DNA from: Chondrus crispus
Lineage: Eukaryota > Rhodophyta > Florideophyceae > Gigartinales > Gigartinaceae
Reading direction: 5' to 3'
Length of the DNA: 31,475 nt
NCBI RefSeq assembly: GCF_000350225.1
Contig: NW_005179045.1
Span: 86,713 to 118,187, forward strand
Positions within the stretch are counted from its first letter, which is position 1. Each line of letters opens with the position of its first letter. The notes below the pieces were generated by a model. It saw only the letters and a program-made list of their open reading frames with translations. It was not told where the DNA came from and made no database searches. A program made the translations under genes and the position numbers. This document shows positions 23,474 to 30,697 of the stretch, one piece after another.

Positions 23474-24013
23474 CTACCTCAGTGATTGTTTTGGCTCCTC
23501 AAAATAGCGAGCGACGATTTCACTCGCCATTGCATGTAAATGAGGATGGCCTGCCTGCAATACCTCTAGCAATAGTCGCTTCTCCTGCATATAAACCTTC
23601 GCAAATCCAGGAGAGTGTTCTTGGATCGAGTGAGAGTTGTCAATTAGATCTGCAAGTTTGATCGTTTTTGCGTCAGGCGAGGCACCGGCCAAGTGTTCCC
23701 TGTCAATCGCTTTCCTTACTTTACGGTTACCATCTTCGGGACGGGAAACATCGGTTAACTCACATACGAGAGTGGCAACTGCTTCGCCGAACTCACGCTG
23801 GATTTCTGGCAATGTAACCGGCGTGTCCTCAACGACATCGTGCAACCATGCTGCACCAATCATCTCAGGCGAACCAGATACCCTACGCACAAGATCTGCG
23901 ACTGCCTGAAGGTGCACTGTGTAGGGTTCCCCAGTGTATTTTCGTTGATGATTGATCGAATCATGTGCCTTTCGGGCAAACGCCTCGCAGCGCCTCTCAA
24001 GTGAATCCTTCAT
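23474..24013 (-). CDS. HD-domain hydrolase, MESH1/small alarmone hydrolase type
   Basis: A 179-residue single-domain HD protein close in size and layout to MESH1-like (p)ppGpp 3'-pyrophosphohydrolases. Motifs: FARKAH, RKYTGEPYTVHLQAVA (His34), AAWLHDVVEDTPV (His58, Asp59, Glu62, Asp63), and KLADLIDNS (Asp122, Asn126). These give the metal ligands and the ED pair typical of alarmone hydrolases. It should act in the cytoplasm, lowering (p)ppGpp or a related nucleotide; NADPH is an alternative substrate for some MESH1 proteins. No synthetase domain. The gene has no recurrent promoter and a weak ribosome binding site. Confidence 0.9.
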   Translation of the reverse strand: MKDSLERRCEAFARKAHDSINHQRKYTGEPYTVHLQAVADLVRRVSGSPEMIGAAWLHDVVEDTPVTLPEIQREFGEAVATLVCELTDVSRPEDGNRKVRKAIDREHLAGASPDAKTIKLADLIDNSHSIQEHSPGFAKVYMQEKRLLLEVLQAGHPHLHAMASEIVARYFEEPKQSLR

Positions 24014-24325
24014 GTTTGAACCTGTTAGTTTTTTTTGCCGATTTTACGGTCGTCTCTCAAGGTATTGAGCTGGCCCTATCAGCGTCAGCACTCGGGTACC
24101 GCTCGACCACAATAAGGTGTACTAAGACTTCAATAGCTGCGATATCCTTGGCCCCAATAGCCAATGGTTAAGCGCCCTCAACAAATGCTCAAGACCTCAT
24201 CATCGCCTCAACGATCAGACCTATTGACTCGTGCAACCTGACCTCACCTTCAGAGCCTATCTATCGAATCAACCGGGAACCGAATAGGACAATCACGACG
24301 CCTAGATGGACTCAAGCGTCGAACG
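24014..24325. other. Intergenic region without a supported gene
   Basis: This stretch separates two minus-strand genes. I see no promoter of the recurrent type, no hairpin with a T-tract and no plausible ORF. Confidence 0.5.
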
Positions 24326-25075
24326 CTAATTCTTGCACGCATCTGGCGCAAGCAGACAAAAGATAATTGCCTCACTTACCACCATTCTTCCAATGTCGTT
24401 GGCTTGTGATTGCTCACGGGTGATCACTCGGTTCACGCTTACCCATTTGGTTGTGCCGTCTGATGAACGCCTGACTTTTACCGTGTCATCGCTCTTATCG
24501 ATCCGAACAATAACACCCAGTTCGTCCGACGAAAACCCTTGAACATAAACGCCATCACCGATGTCTAAGAGATCGATCTTTCGAAACGGCGCACTCCGCG
24601 CACTTTGAGAGCCCGTCAGCGTCAGCGTGAATTCAGTTTCATTTCCCGTGTCGACTTCTTTTAACTTCTTGGCGCTCATATCGCCTGGACACTGAACACC
24701 TGCAGTCGACTTCAGACTAAAGGTACCGGTCTTTGAAATACATCCCTTGAACCCAGGACCGTTGCCCGCATGCCAGCGATTGCCAACCTCATCTTCAGCA
24801 TAGTAGTAAAAATTCCTTTTCCTTTTCACCATATCGCTGAACGGCCTGCATGCACGCGTGCCTACTTTTACCCAGCCAATAATCCGCCAGCTGCCCCTTG
24901 GCATCCCTTCCGCGTGAGAATTTGCGACAAATACCTTACTGGCGCCCTTGTTGCATATCGTTAGCTCTGCCGGAGCGCTTTGCGCGATGACAGTTAGCGC
25001 TAACCCAAAGACCGAAACCGCTAGCCGTCTCAGCAGGCTTGCCTGCGCTATCCCGTTCGAGTCAGTCTTTTTCAT
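24326..25075 (-). CDS. Exported DUF1036-like protein with an extra C-terminal domain
   Basis: A 249-residue exported protein. The signal peptide has a basic start, core LAVSVFGLALTVIA and a cleavage region near QSAPA. The next ~100 residues resemble DUF1036: LTICNKGASKVFVANSHAEG, then SWRIIGWVKVGTRACRPF, followed by FYYYAEDEVGNRWHAG. After a linker, residues of about 175-230 look like a small SH3-like beta barrel: IGDGVYVQGFSSDELGVIVRID, then VKVRRSSDGTTKWVSVNRV. A hydrophobic Cys-containing tail ends the protein. The frame extends to a TTG at 25087, but ATG 25075 begins the basic signal region. It is a second DUF1036-type protein besides that at 6611-7141, with a different architecture. Confidence 0.82.
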   Translation of the reverse strand: MKKTDSNGIAQASLLRRLAVSVFGLALTVIAQSAPAELTICNKGASKVFVANSHAEGMPRGSWRIIGWVKVGTRACRPFSDMVKRKRNFYYYAEDEVGNRWHAGNGPGFKGCISKTGTFSLKSTAGVQCPGDMSAKKLKEVDTGNETEFTLTLTGSQSARSAPFRKIDLLDIGDGVYVQGFSSDELGVIVRIDKSDDTVKVRRSSDGTTKWVSVNRVITREQSQANDIGRMVVSEAIIFCLLAPDACKN

Positions 25076-25269
25076 AGTCGTACCCAAATATTTAGGTCAG
25101 TTCTCTATAGCATTCGCGAGTCTGTGATCCGTAAACGCGGCTACCAAAGGTGTCAAGACAAGGGGGAATACAGGCTGACGATGCTGAGCCGACACGTTTG
25201 GTTCGGCTGCTCATCCTGGTTGCGAATCAGTAGCGTTATGACTTTGTAAGTTTTCTTACGGACGGGACT

Positions 25270-25416
25270 TCAAGTATTTGCATAAGGCCCTAGACGTCCG
25301 TTGATTCCATCGCCACCTTTATCCGCGCAAGGCGAATTTTTGGGAAACCCAACTCCGAAGTCATCTCCCCGAACCAGTGTAAGGTCACACATCTGTTCTT
25401 TGGTTTTCCTGCTCAT
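25270..25416 (-). CDS. Small ORF, 48 aa, downstream of peptide copy 2
   Basis: The ATG at 25416 has AAGGAG 6 bp upstream. The product begins MSRKTKEQMCDLTLV and ends INGRLGPYANT. It has two Cys and many Gly, and no membrane segment or recognised domain. It lies 66 bp after the stop of peptide copy 2, without its own promoter, so it may be the second gene of that unit, just as the zinc-ribbon ORF follows copy 1. It has no similarity to that ORF that I can see. Confidence 0.5.
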   Translation of the reverse strand: MSRKTKEQMCDLTLVRGDDFGVGFPKNSPCADKGGDGINGRLGPYANT

Positions 25417-25482
25417 CTTCTTCTCCTTGTAGGCCGATCGTGACGGATACGCACGTGGGGGCGTTTCCGTCACTTAGACTGA

Positions 25483-25596
25483 TTAATTTCCGCTGGTACC
25501 CGTCCGGTGTCCTGAACCGTAATCGCCCTGCTGGGTTTGGGCGGGACGGCCATTGACGGCATCGCGGTAGCCTTGCTCAAAAGGTGACATAGCCAT
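25483..25596 (-). CDS. 37-aa peptide, copy 2 of 3 (GYRDA family)
   Basis: Begins MAMSPFEQGYRDAVNGRPAQ and ends HRTGTSGN. The coding DNA differs from copy 3 at only two of 114 positions, giving a single residue change at the last codon (Asn instead of Lys). AAGGAG lies 8 bp before the ATG. The sequence is Gly/Gln-rich and hydrophilic after an N-terminal amphipathic stretch, with no Cys, so it is probably cytoplasmic. It is preceded by its own hairpin and promoter and followed by a 48-aa ORF. Confidence 0.72.
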   Translation of the reverse strand: MAMSPFEQGYRDAVNGRPAQTQQGDYGSGHRTGTSGN

Positions 25597-25627
25597 TTCG
25601 TGATCTCCTTGGATAGTGGTTTGAGTT

Positions 25628-25644
25628 GGTGCCTGTGAGACACC
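25628..25644 (-). promoter_or_regulatory. Conserved leader hairpin, peptide copy 2
   Basis: The same hairpin as in copies 1 and 3, but the RNA-sense 5' arm is GGTGTC instead of GGTGCC. In RNA this only replaces one C-G pair by U-G, so the stem is kept. Confidence 0.62.
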
Positions 25645-25674
25645 TTGGTGAGCGTCAATTTCGACTCTCATGGT

Positions 25675-25703
25675 TGAGACGGATGTTTTTGCAACTTGTC
25701 AGG
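25675..25703 (-). promoter_or_regulatory. Recurrent ECF-like promoter of peptide copy 2
   Basis: Minus-strand CCTGACA, 16 bp, GTCTCA. It lies in the short space between copy 3's stop and copy 2. Confidence 0.77.
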
Positions 25704-25743
25704 CTTAACGGGTACACCGAAATGCACCCAGTCCAACGGGCCA

Positions 25744-25857
25744 TTACTTGCCGCTGGTACCCGTCCGGTGTCCTGAACCGTAATCGCCCTGCTGGGTTTG
25801 GGCGGGACGGCCATTGACGGCATCGCGGTAGCCTTGCTCAAAAGGTGACATAGCCAT
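25744..25857 (-). CDS. 37-aa peptide, copy 3 of 3 (GYRDA family)
   Basis: The same peptide as copy 2 except for a C-terminal Lys. The ATG is preceded by AAGGAG. It is followed directly by the promoter of copy 2, with no companion ORF between. Its own promoter is at 25938-25966. Function unknown. Confidence 0.72.
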   Translation of the reverse strand: MAMSPFEQGYRDAVNGRPAQTQQGDYGSGHRTGTSGK

Positions 25858-25889
25858 TTCGTGAATCTCCTTGGATAGTGGTTTGAGTT

Positions 25890-25906
25890 GGTGCCTGTGA
25901 GGCACC
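25890..25906 (-). promoter_or_regulatory. Conserved leader hairpin, peptide copy 3
   Basis: The perfect 6-bp stem form (GGTGCC/GGCACC, loop TCACA in RNA sense), as in copy 1. Confidence 0.65.
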
Positions 25907-25937
25907 CTCGTGAGCGGGTTGTCGACTCGCTCATTGG

Positions 25938-25966
25938 ATAGACACTTTGCACAGCAATTTGTCAGG
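25938..25966 (-). promoter_or_regulatory. Recurrent ECF-like promoter of peptide copy 3
   Basis: Minus-strand CCTGACA, 16 bp, GTCTAT, a full match to the consensus. Spacer sequence differs from copies 1 and 2, so the match is not merely due to recent duplication. Confidence 0.8.
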
Positions 25967-26311
25967 GCTATGGGGGCGTTGATGCTGGTTGAGTGCTACC
26001 GGATTCACTACGCCAGTTCTTTTTGAGCTACTCAACGAGTGCACCTGGCGCAATTGTGAAGCGCACCGGATTCTGAATACGAGCGCATTGACGGTGCGAT
26101 AGCGCTGAGCCCAATATGGGAGCCGTCACCCCTATGGTCAAGGCAAAGTTGTTACCGCCTCGAGCCAACAAGACTGGTGCCATCAAATAGGCAACGCTTC
26201 ACTCGTCCAAGGCAATACAAACACTGCTCTGCTTGCTTGCTCGTTGTTCTTTAGGACGCCGACACCGGTCGAATCGGCTTCACCCAATTTGCGTTGAGCA
26301 ATGAGAGCTGA
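25967..26311. other. Intergenic region without a supported gene
   Basis: This lies between peptide copy 3 and the Sel1 remnant. I see no plausible gene, no tRNA and no recognisable attachment-site repeat, although a boundary of the conjugative-element region could be here. Confidence 0.45.
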
Positions 26312-26659
26312 CTACTCGGCAGCTTTCCGGTACCAGAGCACTGCCTTGATGCCATCTTTAGGCAGCCCTATGCCTTTGGGATACTGCAGACCCAGGGCTC
26401 GTTGAGCTTGGGCGTTTCCTTGTTCAGCGAATTTGAAAATCTCCGCGGTAGATGCCCCAGTGCCTGATACACCATCCGGGCTGCTTTCCAGCGCCAGAAC
26501 TGGTTCAGAGAGCCCCGTGAAAATCAACAAATCTTGTACACCGATGACCAGCGGCACAACCTGAACCGTCTTGTCCACTAAACCCCTCACTCTCAAACCT
26601 TTGACATTCAACAACAGGCATCGATCAACACGAATCTCAGTGCGTTTATATGAGCCCAC
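26312..26659 (-). pseudogene. Sel1-repeat protein remnant
   Basis: The C-terminal 43 residues of this frame are one clear Sel1 repeat: FAEQGNAQAQRALGLQY, then GIGLPKDGIKAVLWYRKAAE, after which the frame stops. Intact Sel1 proteins continue with further repeats. The N-terminal 70 residues have no family resemblance, no signal peptide and no good ribosome binding site. The usual YYxGxGV consensus is also altered here (QYPKGIGL). I read it as a decayed or truncated gene, though a short single-repeat protein is possible. Confidence 0.5.
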
Positions 26660-26879
26660 AACCCTGTAACCCGTCGAAATCGCACCACAGGCCCCGACAG
26701 GTCACTTTTGCATTTTGCGAGCAGACGGCGGTTGTTGCCGTACCTGCTAAAGGCGACAGAGACTCGAGTCTCCGTCCCGACGCGACCAGATCATGCGCCG
26801 CTTTTACGACATCGATCCAGCCCTCTTATTGCCCCCCGGTTGATCGATGCGGCCTACCTGGATCATTCCCGTCATCAAA

Positions 26880-27629
26880 TCATCGTAAGCTGACGCGGCG
26901 CCACTTGGAGTCATACGACAGCAAGCCGGCAGCAATCGCCTCGTCAACATCTGGCCACTCGCGCAAGATCAGCGGGTCCAACCAATCGGCGGCGTTATTG
27001 ATCCAGTCGGATAGTTCCGCATTCTTCTTGGTGAACTCAGCGTTAGTCCGGCAGGCCTGAGCGAGTGATCGCAGCACCTGAGCCCGCTCAAGTTGTTTGG
27101 CAGCCTTTTCCAGTTTGTCCAGTTGGGTGAGGCACTTGTCACCAATGTGGCGGGCTTCCTGTTCCCGTTTGGCGCGGATGGCTGCCAGCCGCGATCGCTC
27201 CGCTTCCACCCGCTGCTTCGCGATGAGCTCGGCGGTGAGCATCACCATTCGCTGCACCATGTCGCTGATGCGGTCCGCCAATGGTGAGACCACTTTGCTT
27301 GTGGTTGATATCCCCTGATATTGATTGTCTATATTGAAGATCTCGAGCTTCAGTTCGCCGGAAGTGCTGAAGTCAAATTCGTTCGGGATATAGTACAAAT
27401 TGCCTGCCTTCTTTCGTTTGATCTCGTCCTGCGTTAGTGCTCGTTTTTTGCGATTGGCCCGCTCCGTCAATCTGACCGCCAGCTCATCGACATTCATCCT
27501 GGCGACGACCTGCATCGTGCCCACATCAATCCCCAGCTCTTCCAATTCGGAGGTTTTGCCGCGCGCAATGCACCGGGCAATGTAGTTCAGGATGGTGAGT
27601 TCCAGGTTTGGGTAATCTGCTGTGACCAT
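26880..27629 (-). CDS. DUF2857-like protein of an integrative conjugative element
   Basis: A 249-residue protein. The first ~75 residues (LNYIARCIARGKTSELEELGIDVGTMQVVARMNVDELAVRL) follow the DUF2857 pattern: a helical start, then a short L-G-x-x-x-x-x-x-x-x-x-M/L-x-x-x-E-L motif. A long Arg/Glu/Ala-rich coiled coil (about 125-190) follows, then a Trp-rich tail. DUF2857 genes accompany parB in conjugative elements of the PFGI-1/SPI-7 kind. The start is separated by one base from the stop of the preceding TraI-like gene (TGA-G-ATG), so translation is probably coupled. Third gene of a parB operon. Confidence 0.7.
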   Translation of the reverse strand: MVTADYPNLELTILNYIARCIARGKTSELEELGIDVGTMQVVARMNVDELAVRLTERANRKKRALTQDEIKRKKAGNLYYIPNEFDFSTSGELKLEIFNIDNQYQGISTTSKVVSPLADRISDMVQRMVMLTAELIAKQRVEAERSRLAAIRAKREQEARHIGDKCLTQLDKLEKAAKQLERAQVLRSLAQACRTNAEFTKKNAELSDWINNAADWLDPLILREWPDVDEAIAAGLLSYDSKWRRVSLR

Positions 27630-27630
27630 C

Positions 27631-29022
27631 TCAGTCTAGTATCACGTTGGGGATGAATTCGCTTGTCGGTTTTCCTGCGGTGCCAAAGATCGCCTTGGGC
27701 TTGAGCAAGACGACGCCTGGCACAAGCCCCATTGTTGGGTGCATCGCGTAGTACAAGTCTCTCCCATCTTTGCGTTTGCGAATAGCCCCCCTCCTGCCCA
27801 TTCTGTTCTGGACCTGTTTGGCCCGCAAGCCGCTCGCATCCGCAAATCGCTTCAATGTGTGGGGCATCACCAGAAACAAGGTGCCATCCGCGAGCTGATG
27901 CAGGACACTGGTTTGTTCATTTGCTGTCAGTCTGCCACTCTCCACTTCCGCGCGCAGCCACCCGATAAAGTCCTCACCGACCTTTTGCTTTTGCCTGATA
28001 GGTGCTGACGCCAATCCCTCAGCTTGTCCTGGTTCGACTTCATCGGCCTTTGATGCATCGCTCTCTGTCAACGTTTCATCCTGCCTGTCCACTCCGGTCA
28101 GCTCTTGTCCCTCGATCCCTGCCTCGGGCGCTTGAGTTTCGTCCGACTTCCCCGGCTCGGTCTTGAATTCATCCCTGTTGGCCTTTGCATCGGGTAGATG
28201 AGTTTCTGGGCTCCATTCGATAAAGTCGGCTTGCTCTGTGTCCTGAGCAGGCATTGGCCGCCCGACTTCCGCAGCGCGGGGTCCGGCTTGAGCCTGAACG
28301 GCTTCTGATAATGCAATATCCTGCCCCGCACCAGCCTTGTCCTGTCGGCCGGCCGGCTCAGCCGAAGGGACTAGTGCCTTCTGTTTTGCGAGCTGCACAA
28401 GCTGTCGAAACTCCCCCTTTGGCGATGCGTTGAAATACCAGGCCAGTTCATTAATCACGTGAGGCTCTTTCCACAACCAGCGCAGTGCAGTGTCAGTCAG
28501 CACTGATGGCAGGAAGAGCATCGATGTGCCAGGCGCCAGGGTGGTTTTACGGGGGGTTAGTTGGCCTTCATCGAAACCATCTAATAGTGGGCAGCTAGCA
28601 CTTTTGTCAACGGCCAGGTCCGCCTGCCGCCAACCGATCAGGACCTGATCCAGCACACAGGCCACCACCAGCGCAAAGCTCATCGTTTCGGCCATCCGGG
28701 CCGCATTCTCCAACCCGGCCCGCCTGGGCACAATCCAGGCTTTGCGTACCTTTAGCATCGTCACCACCAGGTGCATCAGCTGTTGCTCGGCACCGGGGCT
28801 CGCTGATTCAAGATCCAGGGTTCTGGTTCGGGCCATCATGTGACTCGCCCTTTCCAGGAACGGTTGATAGGTGGCATCAAATTCAGGCCGACTGATACTG
28901 GTCAGTCGCCAAACCAGGGTGAGCCATCTCTGGTCGCATAAGGAACTGCCGGGCATTTCTGCTGCTTTGGTGATCCCAACAGCCGCGCGTTCTTTTTCCC
29001 GCATAAAAATAGACCGCATCAT
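27631..29022 (-). CDS. TraI-like (TraI_2/DUF1528-type) protein of a conjugative element
   Basis: A 463-residue protein. The N-terminal ~230 residues (WLTLVWRLTSISRPEFDATYQPFLERAS; LWKEPHVINELAWYF) recall the TraI_2 domain of MobH-type relaxases, but the His/HD residues of that domain are not seen. A long acidic, Gln/Glu/Asp-rich linker (about 240-345) follows. The C-terminus (EDFIGWLRAEVESGRLTANE, then FLVMPHTLKRFADASGLRAKQVQ and RKDGRDLYYAM) matches the TraI_2_C (DUF1528) DNA-binding domain. Start: the first in-frame codon is TTG, but ATG 29022 has AAGGAG 6 bp before it. It follows parB by ~36 bp. It could be a non-catalytic relaxase relative with a partition or replication role. Confidence 0.72.
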   Translation of the reverse strand: MMRSIFMREKERAAVGITKAAEMPGSSLCDQRWLTLVWRLTSISRPEFDATYQPFLERASHMMARTRTLDLESASPGAEQQLMHLVVTMLKVRKAWIVPRRAGLENAARMAETMSFALVVACVLDQVLIGWRQADLAVDKSASCPLLDGFDEGQLTPRKTTLAPGTSMLFLPSVLTDTALRWLWKEPHVINELAWYFNASPKGEFRQLVQLAKQKALVPSAEPAGRQDKAGAGQDIALSEAVQAQAGPRAAEVGRPMPAQDTEQADFIEWSPETHLPDAKANRDEFKTEPGKSDETQAPEAGIEGQELTGVDRQDETLTESDASKADEVEPGQAEGLASAPIRQKQKVGEDFIGWLRAEVESGRLTANEQTSVLHQLADGTLFLVMPHTLKRFADASGLRAKQVQNRMGRRGAIRKRKDGRDLYYAMHPTMGLVPGVVLLKPKAIFGTAGKPTSEFIPNVILD

Positions 29023-29058
29023 CAAACACTCCTTGCCGGATTCACGAGTTGAACGTGT

Positions 29059-29946
29059 TCAACTGGTGGAAACCGCATCTTGATCCATCAGGTACGCGCG
29101 CATCTTCTCGGCAATCTGGCCAATCAGTTCTTCCGTGGTTTCCAGCGATCTGTCGACTTTGGCGATGGACACCCGTACGGCTCCATCCCGGGACCGGGCA
29201 ATTTCAACTACCGGTTGGCGCCCTACCCTTTCAAGCACCTCGCGCTGAACCGGCGCCGCGTGACCAGTCGGGACATCGGCTAGCAGCTGTTTGATGACTT
29301 CTTCAACACCGATCGGTTCAGATAACGCCGCCAGACGGCCTGCTCTGTCGCGTAACAAGCGCTGGGTGACCGGATTGTTCAGTCTGCGCGCCAGCTGCGT
29401 GGCACGTCTGATACTTACGTGAATCAGGCCTGGCTCTATCAGGGCGGTCAACCACGGATAGTGAAATATTTCGGCTGCCTTGAGGAGTTGTGAAACCCGG
29501 CTCTTGGTCAGACCCAGTTCTGTGGCAAGCGCTGTCTGCCCGTCGAAAACGCCACCTTCGATCAAGGCGGCGTAATTCTTAGCTTTTTCCAGCACACTGA
29601 CGTTTGCCCGCTCTTCGTTCTCAGTATGCATGAGCCGGGCACAATCCTGATCCGAGGTGTCAGCAGGCACCACCTTGGCGAGAAAGGGTTTCTCCCCGCT
29701 GTCACAGGCCAGGCAGCGGCGCATCCCAAAGATGACTTCAAATTGGAAATCTGGATCGCTTTCGAGGATTCGAACCAGACCCGGCTGTTGCTGTCCATCT
29801 TTGGCGATTGATTGCTCCAGGGATCTCTGTTGCTCTGTCGTGGTCCAAGCTGGTGACCTGTTGTGGAACCGCCAGGGACGACAGGCTGAGGGTGGGATGA
29901 ATTGCACCGATTCTGATGTCGGTTCTTGCGTGTTTGGTTTTTGCAT
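29059..29946 (-). CDS. parB: ParB-family partition protein
   Basis: A 295-residue ParB/Spo0J-type DNA-binding protein. The N-terminal ParB domain includes IPPSACRPWRFHNRS, IAKDGQQQPGLVRI and FEVIFGMRRCLACD, where the usual G-E-R-R is replaced by G-M-R-R. It continues with HTENEERANVSVLEKAKNYAAL and a helix-turn-helix: TALATELGLTKSRVSQLLKAA. The C-terminal ~80 residues would dimerise. AGGAG lies 8 bp upstream of the ATG. It heads a three-gene minus-strand unit with the TraI-like and DUF2857-like genes, as in integrative conjugative elements. No parA lies within the window; it would be expected upstream, where there is instead a 750-bp gap and then an unrelated gene. Confidence 0.9.
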   Translation of the reverse strand: MQKPNTQEPTSESVQFIPPSACRPWRFHNRSPAWTTTEQQRSLEQSIAKDGQQQPGLVRILESDPDFQFEVIFGMRRCLACDSGEKPFLAKVVPADTSDQDCARLMHTENEERANVSVLEKAKNYAALIEGGVFDGQTALATELGLTKSRVSQLLKAAEIFHYPWLTALIEPGLIHVSIRRATQLARRLNNPVTQRLLRDRAGRLAALSEPIGVEEVIKQLLADVPTGHAAPVQREVLERVGRQPVVEIARSRDGAVRVSIAKVDRSLETTEELIGQIAEKMRAYLMDQDAVSTS

Positions 29947-30697
29947 CTTAGAGACTCCTGTTCTCGAGTGCGAACAGTGTCAAACAGATTGCAGCTGGCC
30001 GCCAGAGGGCGAAAAATTCGAACTGTCTGCCTCGGTCGTGACACTTCTGGGCAAAGCGCTCGCCACGCCACTTGCTGCAAACTTTCGTCGAACATTTTCT
30101 GTAAGCCTTCCTTGCCACGCGAGTTCTGGCTTTGCACTACTTCAATGACACTGACGGGATGAATGGAGAGCTTTAATATCTCCTAGCCCTACCCTCTTTA
30201 CGATCGAAAGTGTTCGTGCTGACCTGGACGCTTTTCATAGAGACCAAATAGTTTTTTTTGTATATCGTGCTTCGTCATCAGGTTCATGACGTTGATGTGC
30301 CGACATCGAATCGGACCACACTGCGCTTAAGAATTTGATCAAACCGATGCGAGGGGTCAGGAACTTGAAGTTCGCAAAAGCGATACGTAAAGGGATTGAG
30401 GCCGTCCGAACGATCCGCAAAGGTGCAGCGTACAACGGACCGGTAGGACCAAAACAGGACCAGTGGTACATCAACACCCCGTTTGGGGTAGCTATCCAGT
30501 GTCGTCGTTTCTGGCCGTCATCTTTGAGGTGTTGTCACCTTATTTCGGCAGACTTTAAAACGTAAGGGTTTTATAACGTTCAAACACAAGCAATCTCACT
30601 CCAAGTCGAAAATGCTCTTTGACGCGAGAGTTGATAATTGGCGAAGTTGACAATGCCGACTAAAAAGTATTGGCTCTTTGATGGCACGCTTTTCTGT
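29947..30697. other. Intergenic region upstream of parB
   Basis: No supported gene in about 750 bp. A 76-codon plus frame at 30335-30565 starts from TTG without a ribosome binding site and has no recognisable domain. A centromere-like parS site could be expected near parB, but I could not identify a convincing set of repeats. Confidence 0.45.

Larger units (their letters stand above)
25483..25966 (-). repeat. Tandem duplication of promoter-leader-peptide units
   Basis: Two units in direct repeat with a period of 261 bp, each with promoter, hairpin, ribosome binding site and a 37-aa peptide gene. The coding parts and the ~45 bp before them are nearly identical; the promoter regions have diverged more. 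Copy 2's promoter region is closer to copy 1 (21.3 kb) than to copy 3. Confidence 0.8.

Noticed and set aside
25470..25952. 62- and 94-codon minus frames over the peptide repeats
   Set aside because: They are other-frame readings of the duplicated leader and peptide units; the 37-codon frame is the one conserved in copy 1 with start signals.
30335..30565. 76-codon plus frame upstream of parB, considered a transposase fragment
   Set aside because: TTG start without ribosome binding site and no recognisable transposase motif.
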